Assembly (NCBI GenBank): GCA_013399875.1
Contig: VXAZ01007626.1
Span: 744,001-808,000, forward strand
Source: Gymnorhina tibicen
Taxonomy: Eukaryota; Chordata; Aves; Passeriformes; Artamidae
DNA length: 64,000 bases
Direction: 5' to 3'
The notes under the pieces are model-generated. The model made no database searches and had not been told where the DNA came from. It saw only the letters and a list, made by a program, of their open reading frames with translations. Both the position numbers and the translations under genes were made by a program. Positions 38,501-52,141 of this stretch are shown here, piece by piece (the stretch's first letter is position 1; the number at the start of each line of letters is the position of its first letter).

Positions 38501-41500
38501 CAGTAAACAAGATTTATTTATTTATTTATCTAACACTCCGAGCCACCTAACACTTTTCTCATCTAAATCTGGGGCTATAAAAAGGTGCTCATTGCAGTAG
38601 CTCAAAAACTATTTTGTGAGCAACATATGGCATTAAATCACGTATGGCTTACTAAAGCTCAAGAAATGCTTGTAGCTCTCCTCTGCTTACCTCATAGGTA
38701 GTGCCATCTCACACTCCTGTCCGTAGAATGCAGTATGAGGAATCAAGAAAAATGTTCTTTAGTTACAATTCTTACTTAATAATAGTAAAAAAAAGATAAT
38801 TAAAAGGAGATAATCCGTTATGTGTTGTTCCTTTGTAAGTATGTAAAATATATTTGAAGTAAAAACTGGCAAGTAGCTGACAAGGGAGTGAGGACCCTTG
38901 ACTGCTGTTCATTCTTTCTGTCCCTTAAATGCTGCTCTTGTAGATGTTTTGAATCCTGTTTGCTGTCATTGTGGGCAAAGCCTCATATGCAATACATTCA
39001 TTCTGTGTTATTTAGCAAGCTACAGTAAATCAATGAAAGGCCTCATCTTTAATACAGTCTAGCATTCACACATACAAGAAATACATTAAGTCTGTTCAGG
39101 TCACCTTTGAATGCCACTGACTGGTAGAAATCATGGAGTAGAGGAGGAAAAATTCATGCATTTCTCTTAATTTTAGAGGACAGAGAAACCTGCAAACTCT
39201 TTAAAAATGTGCTAACATTACCTATGCATCAGGTTTGAATATTTAGCTGTCTTAATCTGTGCCTGTTGGGTTGTATGTGTGTATATGCATATAATGACTT
39301 TGTTGCCAGAAAAATAAGACTGAAAAATAAAAGAGATTTTTCCTGCGGAGACTGTCTGCAGGTAGCTCCTTGCCATTTCTTTAGTCTAAAGCCAACTCCA
39401 TTTTTTGTCTTGTTGTCAGCTTCTTTGCATTCTTGGTGTGTGGTTACTTTGAAGATAGTTATGATTGTGAGTATTCTCTGAGGTCAGTCTAAATCTTGTA
39501 GCATTGTGCTTCCCGAGTAGATTTATATTCATGCAGCTCATCAGTTCTCTGCAGATGTAACACATGAAGTCTTAGAAGCAATTTGGTGTTGTAAGCTCAG
39601 CATTACTTTGAGCTAATAAACTTTGCCTCTCAACAAAGCTAATTGCCTTAGATAAAGCAGCAAACTGATAAGATTTCATGGTCTCTGGTGCCTGAGCAAG
39701 CCTAGTCCCTGTTAATGCCAGTATCTGTACTTCTAGTGTAGTACAGTTAATACAGGAATAACATCTATGAGGGGCACAGTATTTAGCGTTCCCTGGTTCT
39801 CGGCTGAATAAATTCACTTGAGTGCTGAAATGAAAAGCTTTGGCTCTCATGTCAAGGAGGTGTATTTTTTTCATTCCCAGCAACATTCTTGAATATGCCC
39901 TGTTTTCTTGCTCTAAAATGCAAGGTGAGAATAGTCAGACTGAACCTACTGAATATATAGAGGTGCTCTACAGGCTAAAGGATATTTACCTCTATCTATA
40001 GATCTGTTTAAATGCAGAGGAGCCCTTTGGAGAGCAAAATTATTCCAGAGTCGCTGATTTGTTTAGTAACTGAAGGTAATGTACCTTTACTGCTAGAGTT
40101 CGCCATAAAAAAAGTTAATTTATTTGCACTCTTAGAAGCAACTATTTGGACATGTACTACTTCCTGTTGTGATGCAACAACAGGAAAATGACAATGTTTT
40201 GTTTTGCCAGGCTTTTTTAGATGGATGCACTAAGAGTATTTGTTGCTGTCTCATCTTGCACTGTCTTACCTGCTCTGACACCTTGAGATCTCAATGGTAA
40301 CTAGTTTGTAGTTACGCTTAGGAGAACTTAGGGGCTCCGGCACCTACTGCAGGTTGTGTAGGGTGCTCCGCTGTCAGCTCCTTCTGTATCTTGTGCTGCT
40401 CTCTGAGGACTTGTGATTCTAGTCACTGTAACTGCCTGTATGAAATGTTGACTTGCTGCCTTCGTGCCTGCTGTGTTTGTCATTTCCATGGTTTCTTCAT
40501 AATGTTGAGAATGACTAAGGAAATCTCCTGATTTTATTCATTCCTTTGTTTTCTCTGGGATGACTGAATTTGAGTCCCCTTTTCCAACCTATTCATGAGT
40601 CACATAAATGTGTTATGAAGTAAACTTCACAGTTCTTCGATTCAGCAAACAATAAAGTCCCAATCTTAGTCAATGAGCAGCATTTTAAGCCATTCTTCTA
40701 TCTAAATTGACTATCATACCTCAGGTATGACAATGAAACTGTGACAGGGATAACCATATTCATGTAATACCATCTCCCGTGCCCACATGGCCTATTATTT
40801 GCATTTTTATTTTATTTTGCTGGCTGCAATGGCCAGGGATAAATTCAATTAATCTTGCATCACTGAATGTAATCTAGTTCTCCTTTATTCACTATTTTAC
40901 TGATGAACTTACAGAGCTATTTTAGACTGATCAAGCATAGTTTTCCTTGTTAGAAGTTGATCTTGGTTGCATCCCATCTTACTGTAACCTAAGTATGGTA
41001 GTCCTAAAGTTGCAGAAGGCATTGGTATGAGATGCATAACCTGGTGTTCTGTAATGAGGTGTTTATCTTCTAGGAAGGTCAGTCTGAGAGGAAGATGCTT
41101 AAGCAAAAAAACTCAGAGGTTGTAGGGTTTTTTTAAAAAAACAGTTTTCAGGTATTATTTATGTGACTTAGTTTTCTACTTTTAATTACAAGTATAAGGA
41201 ATTCTTAAACTTCAGATGTTTGTTAACTCAGTTTCTGCTCTCATGTCTACTTGCTGAATGGAGTTTAAGTACCAGGTTTTAGTAAGCAGGCTTGTTTTGT
41301 CTAATGGAGAAAAAAGAAGAATATGTTTCTTGAATTTTTTTCAAAGCTGATATGTCCTCATGATCCATTATAGAGGATCCAGAAAGATATTAACAGTGGA
41401 AGAGTTATATCCACTATTGCTGTGATATTCAAATGATTTTGACTCAGATAGTAAGGCAAAATTAATTTCCTTACTCTGACATTTGTACACAAGTTACACA

Positions 41501-43680
41501 AGAAAGACTTATTAATGAATCTTCATGGATTGGTTTTTTTTCCTCTCTGTGACGCTTGAGAAAACAGTGGGTTTCTAAAAAGCTTTCTATATGTATTAGT
41601 ATTTATGTCTTCCCTATTAAAGGTATGACTTGTAGCAGCCTCTGTTAGTGGCAAAGATTGTTTTATAAAAGCAAGGGCAGTAGGAAGGCTTACTTTGCAG
41701 CTCCTTATTGCATTTATTTAAAACAATTCACTATAAATTATATGACAAAAACCTGGGAGTCAGCACCTCTAACACTGACTTTCAAATATTCTTAAACCAA
41801 ACTGGAGGACTGCATACAGATAGTATGCTTTAAAATACCCATTAAATTTCAATATCAGTTCTGTCATATTGCTGTGTTCTAAGCACTTTAAGAGTATCAA
41901 AGTTGTCATATTTGTATATCTTTGTGTGATATCTTTCAAAGAAAAGCATTTAAGGTCCCAGAATACTACTAAAAGGAGCATTGTGAGGAGAGAGAAACCA
42001 ATAGCCTCTGGAGCTGTGTGTGCAGAGCTGTGATCCTAATCTTGGAGAGAACCTGAAAAGTCCCAGTTAAGTTTCCATTTTCTTTTCTCCCCACCTTGCT
42101 GCTAGTCACTTAACAGATCAGCAGGATCTTTAACTTCCCCTCTGCATTTTTCCTTGCTGCTTGTTCATCTTTGAAGGACTAGGATGAACTTTTTCCTTCT
42201 CCTTCAGTGTACTGCCAGGCACTTCTCCACTGCCTCTCTCTTGTGATGGTTCGAATTTGACCTCCTTCTGTCCTCTGTGTAGATGGCAAATAGCTTTGTG
42301 CACTGTTATTTCCCAGACATTTTAGTAGGCCTTCATACATTTTTGTGGCCATTTGTAGAAACAGCTTGCACACAAGGCAAAGTAGCTGTCCCTGAGCAGC
42401 TGGGTATTTATGACCCATTAACATGTGCTGAGTTTTGAGACTTTGTCAAATGATGATACAGAGCTTGAGTACTGATCATGAGGGAGGTATTTGCTGCCTC
42501 AGTGCTTAGCACTTCAACGCAATTTTTTATTGCTTTGATGTTATATTTAGTGGTGTGTTGGGAAGTGTTTTGTGCTTACAGAATCAGGCTCTTTGTCCTG
42601 CTATTGTATGTAGTATCTCTGGCTTGAAATTTTCTTATTCTTTTTGTTAGCAGATTCTCCATCAAAGAAAAATTGAGACTACTTTTTTTAATGTTTCAGA
42701 AAACAAGCCAGTCACAGCTGTGTTACTTAGGGTAACTGCCTGTAACCAGAGCCTTTGACAGCTTGAAGTTCTAGTCTGTACTGCTACCAAATAGGCAGGG
42801 AGGAAAAAGGGTACAGCATCTGCAGATGAAGGGAACTGAAGGGGTAGAGTCACTCATGTGACTTTTCCAAGGGCAGAAAGCTGATCAAGGAAGAGATGAC
42901 CTAATACCAACATAGACATTACCTTTTATCTAAATTAGTGAAGTCAAAATATTTTCTTTTGGACTGATGCTTTTCTAAACTACTTAGCTTTAACTGACAA
43001 TTATTCTTCATGTTATGAAGTCAGCTGTAAAGTCACCCTGCTTATTTCCTGCTGACCTCTGCACCTTTTTCTTGAGCAAATATTATAAAATGCTGTTTGG
43101 GGTTGAGGAGGTAAACAGCGGAAGAAATACGGAAATGTATTTCTTGTGTATTTCAGTGGAAATGTATTCATCAAACATACTTCTAGTTTTGAAAAAGTAG
43201 AATTGCATTTGTTTTAAATGACAGATCTGTAAGATTTTGCTTCTTTCTGTTGCCTGTCAAATTTGGGTGACTTTTCATTTAGCCAGGGTGCAACTTTTGG
43301 CAGAGAAAACCCACTAGTAATTGGGAGTTCTTTAAATTTGGAGCTGAGAAAGGCAGACAGGTGTTGGGGAGAATTTAGGTCAGACAGATACATTAATAAA
43401 ACAGAGATGCTTTTTAGCCTAGTAAGGAAGAAGAGGAACAGATGGAGATCCTGGAGTTAAAATGTCAGAGCACAAAGGTAAAATGAGTGTGTCAGACTAG
43501 AATCTAAAAGAAAATGACTGCCATTGTCTGTACACCTGTGTGAGAAGCTAGAAAGCGAGAAGAGATGAACTCCTTTGTCCATTGTTACTGAGGCATGGCA
43601 GAATGATGGGAGTTGATGGACATCTGTGGTTCCTTACTGCTGACTGCACATAGGATGAATTGGATTGCAGATCTAAGTGG
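32550..43680. other. Long non-coding unique stretch, no gene seen
   Basis: About 11 kb without a recognised mobile element or gene. Simple repeats are (ATC)n at 37636-37650 and (ATTT)n at 38512-38530. AT-rich patches with POU/homeodomain-like words occur around 39000-39080 and 40790-40870 (ATTTGCAT, TTCAATTAATC). A minus-strand frame of 106 codons at 36223-36543 with AATAAA near 36526-36521 was considered as an LTR and not supported. Confidence 0.55.
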
Positions 43681-43708
43681 GAGCTGTTCTATGATTCTAT
43701 AGAATCAA
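43681..43708. repeat. CR1-tail-like motif and 16-bp palindrome
   Basis: TTCTATGATTCTAT is the plus-strand CR1 tail unit. It runs directly into AGAATCA, its mirror, giving the perfect 16-bp palindrome TGATTCTATAGAATCA at 43692-43707. No CR1 UTR can be recognised on either side, so this may be the last trace of one or two CR1 ends, or chance. Confidence 0.4.
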
Positions 43709-46700
43709 GAAAGGAGATGTGTGACAGGCCTACTGCTCTGACTGCATTTTAATGCATTCTCGTATGGTTGTTCTGCCTTGTAATGAGCCCCTCCAAAGAA
43801 GCAAGGTTTAAGTTTTCAGCCTTGGTTTTGCACTTTTGAATTTTGCAGTGCTGGGTTCATGTTCAGCTAATACAGATTTGCTGTTTTTCAGTGGGTTTGT
43901 AATGAATGTGTTGTGCAGACGGCTATGTGGGAAAGCCTGAGCAAAAGTACAGGAATCCAAGATTTTCTGCTCTTGGGTGGGTAATCTGTTCTGTTGTGTA
44001 ATCAGGTTGCTGACACTTTGCTTAATCAGTATTTCATTTTTACAGAGAGGTGCTCTACCTCTGCCCTGGATTTTAATAAAGATGTTTTTATAGTGAGACT
44101 TTTGTCATTCTAGCAGGACAGAGTTTTCCTTTTACTGGATGAATTTGGAAAAAGTAGTTATGGTGAAAGATACCCTAGGGCAGGAGATGATAATTAAGGG
44201 GAGATGCTGTCTTGTAGATTTTTCAGAAGCATCACATACTTTATTGTTTCATAATAGAGACATACAAAAAGAGTTGATTCATCTCCCTGTTGCATGGGGC
44301 ATTCCGTAAAAGCTGTTTGTCTCTTTCATAGCAGGTCAAAAAACTGCCATAAGGAACACAGTAAATAAGGAAAAGAATCTGATCCCTCCAGATGCTTGAG
44401 AAAACCACATTATGCTGTTTTCCCCGATACATGAGGCTGGTGGTTTCTTAGGGCTAATTAATATTCATGTCTTCAGTTCTTAAAAACAAATTAAAAAAAA
44501 ATCCCCAAATAATGCTTGGCTGGAACTATAGATAAATCTGTCTATCACTATTTGAGACAGTCCAGTATTCTCTCAGACATTTGAGTAATCTCCAAACACT
44601 GTAACTGCACACGGGAGAAAGGTCCTGCTGAGTAGTATCACTCCTTGTTTATCTCTTCAGTTGGAAATAGTCCATGTGTATTCTGTAGCTAACTTAGAAG
44701 CATGTTTCTGGCAGAGTGGGGAGAGAGCCTGACATTAAATAATTGAAAAACTGTGAAACAGGGATGGTACTTGTCAGAAAGCTGTCCTCTGTTGCTGTCC
44801 TAAAACTGAGGGGTAAAAATGAGAGTCATGGAATCCAAATCACTAAAGTAGCAGATCACTGGAGCAATTATTTGGTGTCAATCTTGTAGAGCCACAACTT
44901 CCTCAGAGCGTGTGACAGGGAAGAACGAGAGTAATTCTTTTGGCAATCAGAAGAAGTGCAAATAAAAGTACAGTTTATTTGGAGGCTGCAGGAAATGCGT
45001 TAGGGCAGAGGATCACCACTCCCCATGGATTCCTCAGTGAAACAAATTGAAATACAGCAGTGGAAACAGTGGATGGGACAGAGGAGGGAAAAGAAACCAA
45101 GCAGAAGTTATTGTCTGTCCCATGATCATCCATGCCATCCAAGAATAAGTACTCTTTGAATTAAAAGCTAATAGGAACTAGTAGTGGATTGTGAAAGGCA
45201 ACTTGTGATGAGAACCAGGTGCACCTTCCAAGCCTTGTATGTAGAGAGAGTGGGTCCTGCAGGGAAATTCCATGGGCAGCTTGGCACAGCGAAGGTAGTG
45301 TGCAGCCATCTTTTCCTAAACACTCAGTAATAAGGGGTAATTCACATGGAAAAATGTCATTATTGATGCTTGTGTGATACTTGAGATGATGCTGGTATCT
45401 TACTGACATGAGTTCTGGACTCAGCTGTAAGGTGATCTTTTCTCCGTGTGTCTCAGTGAAAATGGGGCAGCTACACAATGCATAGCAGTGTATAGTGTGG
45501 TGGATTCTTTCTTAGTCTCTGAAATCTAATAAAGGTGGAGGCTTGAGGGCAAAAAAAAAGAGAAGCAAAACCAGATAATCCTTTATTACTGCATTATTCA
45601 TATACACATTAAATTGTAAAAGGTGATTTGCTGAACACTAACTCAGTAGTGTGTGAGTAACACAACAGCCACTGGCAAATAGGTTGATGCCTCCAGGTAG
45701 CTATTCAAATATGAAATGCAACCTTGACAGATTTGGGGTTTTGTTATTGTAATTGAAGCATCATTTTCTAAATAGCTTTTTGTTTGAACATCAGCAAGAA
45801 TATTTGAAGTCAAGTGGGATCTCTCTGAATATTAAGCAGTCCTGATGGCAACATCAGAATATATACTAAATATATTAAATAACATTTAACAAACTAAACA
45901 AACTGTTTTAATGTGTCCATAAGAAAACAAAAGCACTAAAAATTTCTAATTACTATTTTAACTTATTGATGATGATTATAAAACTTATATGGCTCTAAAG
46001 AAAACATTGTGGGTACTAATGCAGTTTTCCTGTCTTCAAATCCCTGAGAAATCCTTTGCATCAGTAGCACAAATGAGGGTATTTTTCATTCGTATACTTG
46101 TGCATGACTTGACATGAATTTTAAGAAAAGTAAAATGTTGTTGCAGGTCTGTACAGTATACTGGGTAGTCAGCTTCTGACAGACACAAGGAAGGAAATAC
46201 AAACAGGATCTTTAGAAAGAACTAGCCTTTCTTCTGAAATTGAATTATTTTTGCCATTCAGTAGGAAATAAACATACTTCTGTGGCTGCCTGAGAAAAAC
46301 TTGTGTACAGTGAGTGGCCATTCATGCCTTCAGAAAGGTGGGTGATGGGTACCTGTGTGTGAAACAAAGAAAGAATGGCTTTGCAACATGTGTAAAGGAT
46401 GCAGAAGGGGTCCTCCAGAGAGGGTAAGAGTCCACATTTATCCAAGAACAAGAGCAAGGGGCAGTATATCCACTATGGAAAAGGGCGGTGTGGCATTTCA
46501 GAAGCAGTGCTTGTAGGTTGATAGGACCCTGTCGAGATGGAAGCCTCAGTTCCCGAGGAAAAGAAAGGAAAAAGTCATCAGTTTTCATGTATACATCATT
46601 GCAGCAGGGTCACTTTGCTTAAATGAAAGACTTTAAAAGTGTTTCATGTTCTTGCCTTTAATGTTGTTAGTGCTTCGTGCATGTAAATGTGTGATATCAG

Positions 46701-48294
46701 ATAATGTAATTTAGTGTTTGTTTTAGTGTTTCAGTTATTTTTTAGAACAGAGTTATTCCCTTGCGGATGCTAGAGAAACTCCCAAAAGGGAGGTTTTATT
46801 GTCCCTTAGGCAGATCACTTCTGATTCATGTGAATTTTTTAGTTGTGCAGGCAACCCATGCTAGAAAGCAAGGCTCTGGCAGGTAGCAATGTTCCCTCTA
46901 AAGGCCAGTGTAGGTTAGAAAAAGCTGAGAATGGAAGTTCATTATCTTCCTGTTTCAGTGAACAAGAGATGCTTGGCCACCTCTGGGTGTGTTCTCTTTG
47001 GGCCAGTGGTGGTGACCAAAAACTTGCAACTAGGCTGAAGTTCTTGTCCTGTTTTCTTTGCTCTGCCATGATGTGTTCTCTGCAACTTCTAATCTAACAC
47101 AAGAGGAGAGGAGAAGGAGGAAGGGTGTGAGTAATGCTGATAAGTGCCTGCAATTACTTTTTCAGTTTAAATCCTGTCTGGAACTTGATTAATTTGCCCC
47201 TTCTAGTGTAGTGTGAAGTGGGGCTTGTTCACAGTGTTATCTTTTCACACAGTTTTTCATTAACATGTTGTGTCTGACTCCTAACAACCAGGATGTTTTA
47301 ATGACAGATTCCTGGATACATATGCAGTGAGAGGCTGTTTTGAATAGAGTGTAGCATGAAATGAATTTTGATAGTTTGTAGTTTTAGGTAAGTATAACCT
47401 AACCAAATTAGAGAACTGAAGTGCCTTAGTATTTTGATTCAGAGAAGACTGATAATGTATCCTGTGTTGAACAAATTGACTGACTGGATTCCACAGAAGG
47501 GCATGGTATCAGGACTGGATTGATAGCCAAAGCTGGCAACTGAAGTTTTGGCTTGACTTGGTGATTAAAGGGAAAAGTCAAGACTATATTTGGTTAGCCT
47601 TGGGAGAGAAAAATGAAGGCAAGTCCACAGGTTTTTAGGATGTTGCAATGTGGTTTTAGTAAGCACCTGAGACTTGAGATGTTTGTTTGTTTAACTGTGC
47701 ATCTCTTTATTTGATACCTGACTATCAGTAGCTTGTTGTCTGACACTTAAAGTACATCACTGCAAGTAGAAGACAAGTTAGTCTTTTCTTTTTCAGGGCA
47801 GATGAAATTCTCATTTCCATGAAATTGCATACCAGTGCCTAGAATGCACAAAACATGAGTTCACTCTTTTCTGTAACAGGAAGGGAAGAGGGAAGTTTTT
47901 TGTTCAAAATCCTAATTTAAAGACAAGTTTGAGAGCTGGTATCATCAGAGATATTCTGAAGATTTTTTTCTTTACTTTGATTTTTGGAATCTGTGCATTT
48001 CTGTTGATGTTGAATGTACTTTCAAATTTTTTTTCTAAATTTTAGCAGCTCCTCAGCCTCTCAATATTTGACAGGTTGTTTAAACTACTTCATTGCAAGT
48101 TTATTCTGTATGTCGCTTAAGTGTAATAGAATATTTTCTTCCTATATATTTGGAGTGTGGGTTTCCTCTGTTGTGAAACATTTTGCTTGTGAGCAGTGAA
48201 GGCTTTTGCAACCAGCTCTAGAAGCATGAGAGGACCACAGTGCTGTAGTTGCACTGTAGCATTGGAGAGGTCCATCCTCAGGCATGAGTCATTG
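43709..48294. other. Non-coding unique sequence, no gene seen
   Basis: No mobile element, RNA gene or supported exon. Open frames of 60-105 codons (for example minus strand 45161-45478) have no family resemblance or splice context. Confidence 0.6.
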
Positions 48295-48716
48295 TGATGC
48301 CTTAGATTTTAACTTTTATATTTTTCAAATCCTGTACTGCCTCGTGTGTAACTCTGAAGTTTTGTGTGGCTGTTAACTGCTGTTCTCTCATGCTGGTTAG
48401 ACATAACAAAGCTTCTCTAGATTTGCTTTTCAAGGACACCTTGTTGTCCCAGGCCCCAAAATGTGTAAACTAAAAGCCTTTGAAGAGGAGGGGCAAACTT
48501 GGGGTAATTACATCATTAACTGAAGTTATAATTGGAGAATTAACCCTGATATGCAAAGGGACCAAACTTACAAAGAACCCATGACCCAGCGTCCATCTTG
48601 GGTGTAGCCTTTTGACTGCCCAGGGTGTACATTTGAAGGCCCTTCAAGTAAATACCTACTTTTATTATCTTATTCTTGTCTAGCCTCTGTTTTTAGGTGG
48701 CTGCTTCAAGGCATCA
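48295..48716 (+). mobile_element. Solo LTR of an avian endogenous retrovirus (ERVL-like)
   Basis: A 422-bp unit with perfect 9-bp inverted ends: TGATGCCTT at the left and AAGGCATCA at the right, hence the canonical TG...CA. Flanking tetramers are ATTG (48291-48294) and ATTC (48717-48720), a near match to a short target duplication. Internal blocks I recognise from avian ERVL-type LTRs are CATGCTGGTTAGACATAAC, TTGTTGTCCCAGGCCCC, ACCCATGACCCAGCGTCC and TAAATACCTACTTTTATT near the 3' end. No internal retroviral sequence is adjacent, so it probably arose by recombination between two LTRs. Orientation is from the remembered consensus. Confidence 0.78.
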
Positions 48717-51700
48717 ATTCAGATCTGCCATAGATCACTGGATCCTTGTGAGGAGTCCATATGCAAGTTATTCAAAGCTATTCAGCATTTGGGTTAAGAC
48801 AGTTCTAATTAGTATTTTTAAACATGTAAGTAATAGCTTTCTCTGGAGAATGCAGTTGGTTCCTCTTAGGATTTTTAAACAAAGGCCAAGGGCTTCATCA
48901 CGCCTCACAGCTGGGTGGTTGGTTGTGGGAAGGCAGCTGTCATGTCAGTGCAGTTTGGAGCTGCCTATGTGTATTTGAGCAGCGTCACTAATGCGCTTTT
49001 ACTACTCCCACCAGCAGAGACTGAGGCACTTCATGAACAAACTTCCAAGCTTTGGGAGATGTTATTTCCTCAGCTGTAGTAGGCCTGGTTGAGTAGAGAC
49101 TATTTTTCAGAGGTCATTTTCTGACGGCTGAACTAATGAATTAGTACATTGCCCTTCTTGGACTGTAGCTGATCGTTAGTTTGTCCAGGTGCTTTGGGAT
49201 TAATATGTGTAGGATTGTTAACATGGTCAGTCTAAATGCACTTTTTGTTTTAATTGTTGATTATTAAGTGGACATTTTCATTCTCAGTCTCTGATTTGAT
49301 ACCCAAGCTTTCTGAAGGATTCCATATGATTTTATTTTAATCAATAACTACATATTCCATAAAGGTGCTGCTTGTGAATTTGCCATTCTGAGTGTGAGAT
49401 ACAGGGAGTAGATTATGTTGATCCCTGTACAGAGGGGCCAGCAAATCAAATTTCTGTTTGAATTTATAACAAAAACTTAATCTCTAAATCATGCATCTGC
49501 AATCCTGATGAGCTTACTTCAGAAGTGTCAGCAAAAAATTGTTCCTTAAAGTCTGCAATGGCTTCTGAGCCTCCTTGCAAGGTCACCTGCAACAATCCAG
49601 GGTCAGTGCCTTTCTAGCCTACAGATCCCTCTGATGGGTGTTTCTGCTGGCAGCATTACAGACCTGCTTCTTGCTTTCTGTCTTTTAGTAGCTCTGTTTC
49701 TTTAAAATCTGACAGAAGAAGCTTCCCCCTTCCAGGCTCAGTCTTTAATCAGTCCCTTGGCTCAGGCTGGCCCAAAGCACCTGGGAACTACACCTGTAAG
49801 GCAACAGAACTGCTTGGTCAGGCACACGTGGGATGCAGATGGTACTATTATGGTGCTTAGGTAACACCTAACAAATTGTAGTGGAAACATTTTTTTCTCC
49901 ACCTGTCAGCTTGACCTTATCTAGGGTGATATTTGGGTAGCTGGGATCACAGCCATAAAAGCAGACCATGCTTGTTGAACATCAAGGTGGCTTCTTGAAA
50001 ACACCAGAGTGCTGGATCCTCTAGCAAACTACATTCTTGTTTTTTCTTAACTGAAATAAAACATACTGTACCCGGGCCTGCTTGCACAAGAAGTGACCTG
50101 TTTTGGCTAAAATTTCCGTTAAACAAAATAAAAATGCTGAACTCTGGCACGGAAAACTTCAGCTTGAACAGTTTGTCAAAGCTGCAAGTAACTGAAAACA
50201 GGGCTTTCTCATGGAAATGCCTGGCAACTTTAATGGTTGGCAGCACCGTCAGTCACACCTACTGCAACAGCAATATTGTCAAGTGCTTCCCGATTTATTA
50301 TGTGCCATTGGGATGATGACCTGTTTAGCCAAACATTTTAATAAATCATTCTTGAGCAATTGACACAGATGACCAATACTGTGACATTTTTGAACACTTC
50401 TGAACAACAGATTTATGGTGAAACAGGGCTGGTGATTATGTGGGTAATAGAAAAGAAAAAGTACGTATTGATGGATTGTGTTCAAACCGTATTTCAGAGA
50501 GCGCCCTTGGGCTCAGCACTCCAAGTTACTTTATTTGCTTTGACCTTTGCGTAGATTTTAGAAATGTTGACTAACTTCCTCGTGCTGACAATGTCATTAG
50601 GTATTTTGAGGAGACTTCTGCAAATGCAGACATATTCTTACATTATTCAAAATGCCTTGAAAGCTACAGACTTTTGTGGAATATCAACATGATGACCTTT
50701 GCATCTGATAGCAATGGGAATCTCATTATAGACACAGTATAACTTTGTTTTGGCTCAATGTTGTTTCTTTCTAAAAAAAGAACCAAAACCCCAACCTGTT
50801 CAAAATATAATTCAGCCCATAAGGCTAAGGTATTTTATCCTACGGTTTTATGATACTTTTCTTATTGCTGTGAGAAGTGTGTTTCAGAGAATGTAGAAGT
50901 CATTTGTAACAGCTTTTGGAAAGAGGACTAAAAATGCTTCCAGTTCTGTAGACATCCCTTTTGTTACCTCTGTGGTTGGTAATTGCTAATCTAAAATAGA
51001 TTAACATGGATAAATTTCTAGGTATTGCTAACCTGGCATAGAAAAGCTAACCTAAAGCCAGAAAGCATAATTAGTCACCTTCACTGCCTATGAAGCCCTT
51101 TCTCAGGGCTTGTTCTGATGTTGTGCCCTGGGTCACAGCTGTGCCAGCTGTTTAGGAGCACTTCTGTGGTTGTAAGGCCACTGATAGAATGAAACAGTTG
51201 ACTCCCGCCTGGATACTTGACCAGCTCTGTAATTTTTTTAAAGTATCGGCAGCCCCAAAAACATGTAAGGTTTTTAAATTCTGGATATATTTTGGAGTAT
51301 AATAAAGGATGTTTGATTGTAGAGCTGAGGACACTAGGGGTTAGTTTATGAGCAGCACCACAGTTTTAGGAGCCCTTACTTTTCAGCCACTGTGAGTCCC
51401 GTAGTGTTACTGAGGAGGTGGCCTTTGGATTGTGTTGCTTGTAGTCCCAGAAACTGCAGCTGAGATTGTGGCCTCAGTTCCTGGTGCCTCCATCACAGGC
51501 CACATCTGATAAGGCACTATGGGATACAAGTCACAAGAGTCCCTTCATTTTCCCCATGTCTATTTGACTTTATATGCTGCTGGGAGCAAAAACTGACACA
51601 AATGCTGGAGAACTAAAAGTACAGGTTGTCTTTTCCAGCTACCAAACCTTTTTTCATTGAGCAGCTATGTAGAGTGCATTTTGTCCTGTACCCACCACTG

Positions 51701-52038
51701 CAAAGCCACTTCTGTTACTATCCTTTGAAACCTGCTGGGGTGATTCAGATACTCTGAAATAACAAATACAGCTGTAGCACCAATAGACTATTATTTTGAT
51801 AACACTTTATCACGTCCCAGTAATTGTTTCATAGTTTACTGTGCCAGCCAAGAGAGAACCTGCTTTTTGCTGTAAATATGTGTTTAAACAATGTGCAGCT
51901 CTGTCATGATGACAAGAGTGGTCTCTCTGATATGCTGGGAAGAAAGGAAGAAAGAGACTAACCTGGGAGGGCTGTAGAATTTAGAATTATATGACCTTTT
52001 CAGCCAAGAGTTCTTTGGATGGATTTGATGCATCTGAC
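48717..52038. other. Non-coding unique sequence, no gene seen
   Basis: No gene recognised. Sequence at about 50100-50400 is evenly composed with several TAATAAAT/ATTTAT words and might be a conserved element. An A/C-rich patch lies near 50775-50800. Confidence 0.55.
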
Positions 52039-52141
52039 AAAAAGAAAAAAAAAAACAAACCAACAAAACCCCCCCAACAAAACAAAACAAAAAAAAACCG
52101 CAAAAAACCCCCAAAGAAACAAACCAAAACAAAAAAACCCT
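52039..52141. repeat. A/C-rich low-complexity tract
   Basis: Runs of A and C only, such as AAACAAACCAACAAAACCC, AACAAAACAAAAC and AAACAAACC. It is the complement type of the T/G-rich tracts at 11494-11600 and 13199-13331. It accounts for the Lys/Pro/Thr-rich plus-strand frame and the Phe/Val-rich minus-strand frame over it. Confidence 0.85.
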
